Assembly (NCBI RefSeq): GCF_903652925.1
Contig: NZ_CAHLAR010000002.1
Coordinates: 372,001-436,000, forward strand
Length of the DNA: 64,000 nucleotides
Source of the DNA: Achromobacter anxifer
GTDB lineage: Bacteria > Pseudomonadota > Gammaproteobacteria > Burkholderiales > Burkholderiaceae_B
Direction: 5' to 3'
Under the pieces are notes generated by a model. The model searched no databases. It was not told where the DNA came from and saw only the letters and a program-made list of their open reading frames with translations. Made by a program: the position numbers and the translations under genes. Shown here piece after piece: positions 62,969 through 64,000 of the stretch (position 1 is the first letter of the stretch; each line of letters starts with the position of its first letter).

Positions 62969-64000
62969 ATGTTGCGGTTTTTTTCGGGTTTGCGCATCGG
63001 CGCGCGCCTGTCCGGCGCGTTCTTGCTGGTAGCGGTAATAGGCGGCGCCATCGGCGCCTTCGGGGTCTGGGGCCTCGCACGCATCAATGAGATGAATGAC
63101 CGTCTCTACGACACCGAGCTGCGCGGCATCTCGGATCTCAAGGAAGCCAACATCAATCTGATCTACGCCGGTCGGGCCCGCAGCGGCTTCCTGGCCGCGT
63201 CGACCGACCAGGAGCGGCAGGCGCTGCGCAAGCAGTTCGACGACGCCGTCAAGACCATGGACGAGCTGCGCAACAAGGCTGCCGTCAATTTCCATTCGGA
63301 AGAGGGCAAGCGCCTGCTGGCGCAGGTGGCAGAGGCCGAGCAGATCTGGAAACGCGAGTCGGTGGCGTTTTTCACCGCCGCCCAATCGCAGTCGCTGACT
63401 TCGACCGAAGCGCACGTGGCCGCCATCGAAAAGCGCGTGATCGCCGCGTCGCAGAAGATGGACGACCTGATGACGGACCTGGCTGTGGGCAAGGAAAAGG
63501 ACGCGGCGCAATCCGTGCAGGCCGGCACCGATCTCTACCTCATGATGCGCACCATCATGGTGGCCCTGGCCGTGGCCGGCGTGGCGATCGGCATGCTGCT
63601 CGGCTGGCTGGTGACGCGCGGCATCGTGCGCCCGCTGGAACAGGCCGTGCAGGCGGCGCGCGAGGTGGCGGCCGGCGATCTCACCACCGATATCAAGGTC
63701 GCCACGCGCGACGAAACCGGCGACCTGATGGGGGCGCTCAAGACCATGAACGAAAGCCTGGCGCGCATCGTCAAGGACGTGCGCGACGGCTGCGAGAGCA
63801 TCGCCTCGGCGTCTTCGCAGATCGCCCAGGGCAACGCCGACCTGTCGCAGCGCACCGAAGAGCAGGCTTCCTCGCTGGAGGAGACCGCCGCGTCGATGGA
63901 GCAGCTGACCAGCACGGTGCAGCAGAACGCCAACAACGCCAGCGAGGCGGACCGCCTGGTCAACCAGGCTTCCAGCGTCGCGGTGCGCGGCGGCGAGGTG
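62969..64000 (+). CDS. Methyl-accepting chemotaxis protein (5' part; runs off the window)
   Basis: 344 codons are inside the window with no stop. Membrane helix 1 is about 14-34, a helical periplasmic sensor follows (35-190), and helix 2 is about 191-213. A HAMP segment (R-G-I-V-R-P-L-E-Q-A, then E-V-A-A-G-D-L) leads to the start of the signalling domain, with S-L-E-E-T-A-A-S-M-E-Q-L-T-S-T-V-Q-Q-N-A-N, the methylation region of Tsr-like receptors. AGGGAAG precedes the ATG by four bases. Ligand unknown. Confidence 0.92.
   Translation, partial: MLRFFSGLRIGARLSGAFLLVAVIGGAIGAFGVWGLARINEMNDRLYDTELRGISDLKEANINLIYAGRARSGFLAASTDQERQALRKQFDDAVKTMDELRNKAAVNFHSEEGKRLLAQVAEAEQIWKRESVAFFTAAQSQSLTSTEAHVAAIEKRVIAASQKMDDLMTDLAVGKEKDAAQSVQAGTDLYLMMRTIMVALAVAGVAIGMLLGWLVTRGIVRPLEQAVQAAREVAAGDLTTDIKVATRDETGDLMGALKTMNESLARIVKDVRDGCESIASASSQIAQGNADLSQRTEEQASSLEETAASMEQLTSTVQQNANNASEADRLVNQASSVAVRGGEV

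Overview
The window looks like an ordinary chromosomal stretch of a GC-rich betaproteobacterium of the family Alcaligenaceae, most probably Achromobacter, with Bordetella as the next guess. This is inference from content: five complete Bug-type tripartite tricarboxylate receptors plus the tail of a sixth, LysR/GntR-flanked catabolic modules, a complete homoprotocatechuate meta-cleavage set, and housekeeping blocks such as exbB-exbD-lpxK-kdsB-adk. No phage, insertion sequence, CRISPR array, tRNA or rRNA was recognised.

Layout. 1-9.5 kb holds small catabolic modules: RraA-like aldolase + 2-hydroxyacid dehydrogenase + GntR; TetR divergent from a Tm-1-like protein / PEP hydrolase-like / SRPBCC operon; LysR divergent from an N-acyl-D-amino-acid deacylase + Bug receptor. 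9.5-13.9 kb is a Fur-box-headed minus-strand operon (PepSY membrane protein, DUF2271 protein, DUF4198 protein, ApbE flavin transferase, membrane-anchored diflavin reductase). 14.1-15.1 kb has HdeD and CrcB. 15.1-18.1 kb is hpnCDE (squalene synthesis for hopanoids). 18.2-20.2 kb is alr and an SDR. 20.3-24.1 kb is LysR divergent from a metallo-beta-lactamase-fold hydrolase, Bug receptor and alpha/beta hydrolase. 24.1-30.6 kb is the hpa cluster: hpaFG1 (fused), hpaG2, hpaH and hpaI on minus, hpaE and hpaD on plus, and the MarR regulator hpaR converging on hpaD. 30.7-34.4 kb has a proline-rich membrane protein, radA, a TauE/SafE exporter and an Asr-like small secreted protein behind a hairpin-rich leader. 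34.5-44.6 kb is a sugar-acid type region (2-hydroxyacid dehydrogenase, two Bug receptors, DHDPS-family enzyme, GntR, Ldh-family dehydrogenase, IlvD/Edd dehydratase, Bug receptor, HpcH/HpaI aldolase). 44.6-52 kb has lysA/lysR, a small catalase-like protein, and a GMC oxidoreductase + aldehyde dehydrogenase pair with a divergent LysR. 52-64 kb is largely core: rpsT, an orphan FecR, murJ, a short-chain dehydrogenase, adk, kdsB, a Trm112-like protein, lpxK, exbD, exbB, xseA, sodB and the start of a chemotaxis receptor that runs off the end.

How the parts work together. The hpa genes encode every ring-cleavage step from 3,4-dihydroxyphenylacetate to pyruvate plus succinate semialdehyde; hydroxylase (hpaBC) and transporter genes are not in the window. 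The Fur-box operon looks like a periplasmic flavin-based electron-transfer system: ApbE would attach FMN to the DUF2271 protein, which carries a D-x-x-S-G-A-T flavinylation motif, with a PepSY membrane protein and a diflavin reductase as likely electron partners. This is the most interesting system here. Most Bug receptors sit in modules with their own regulator and enzymes, and no TctA/TctB membrane partner is present.
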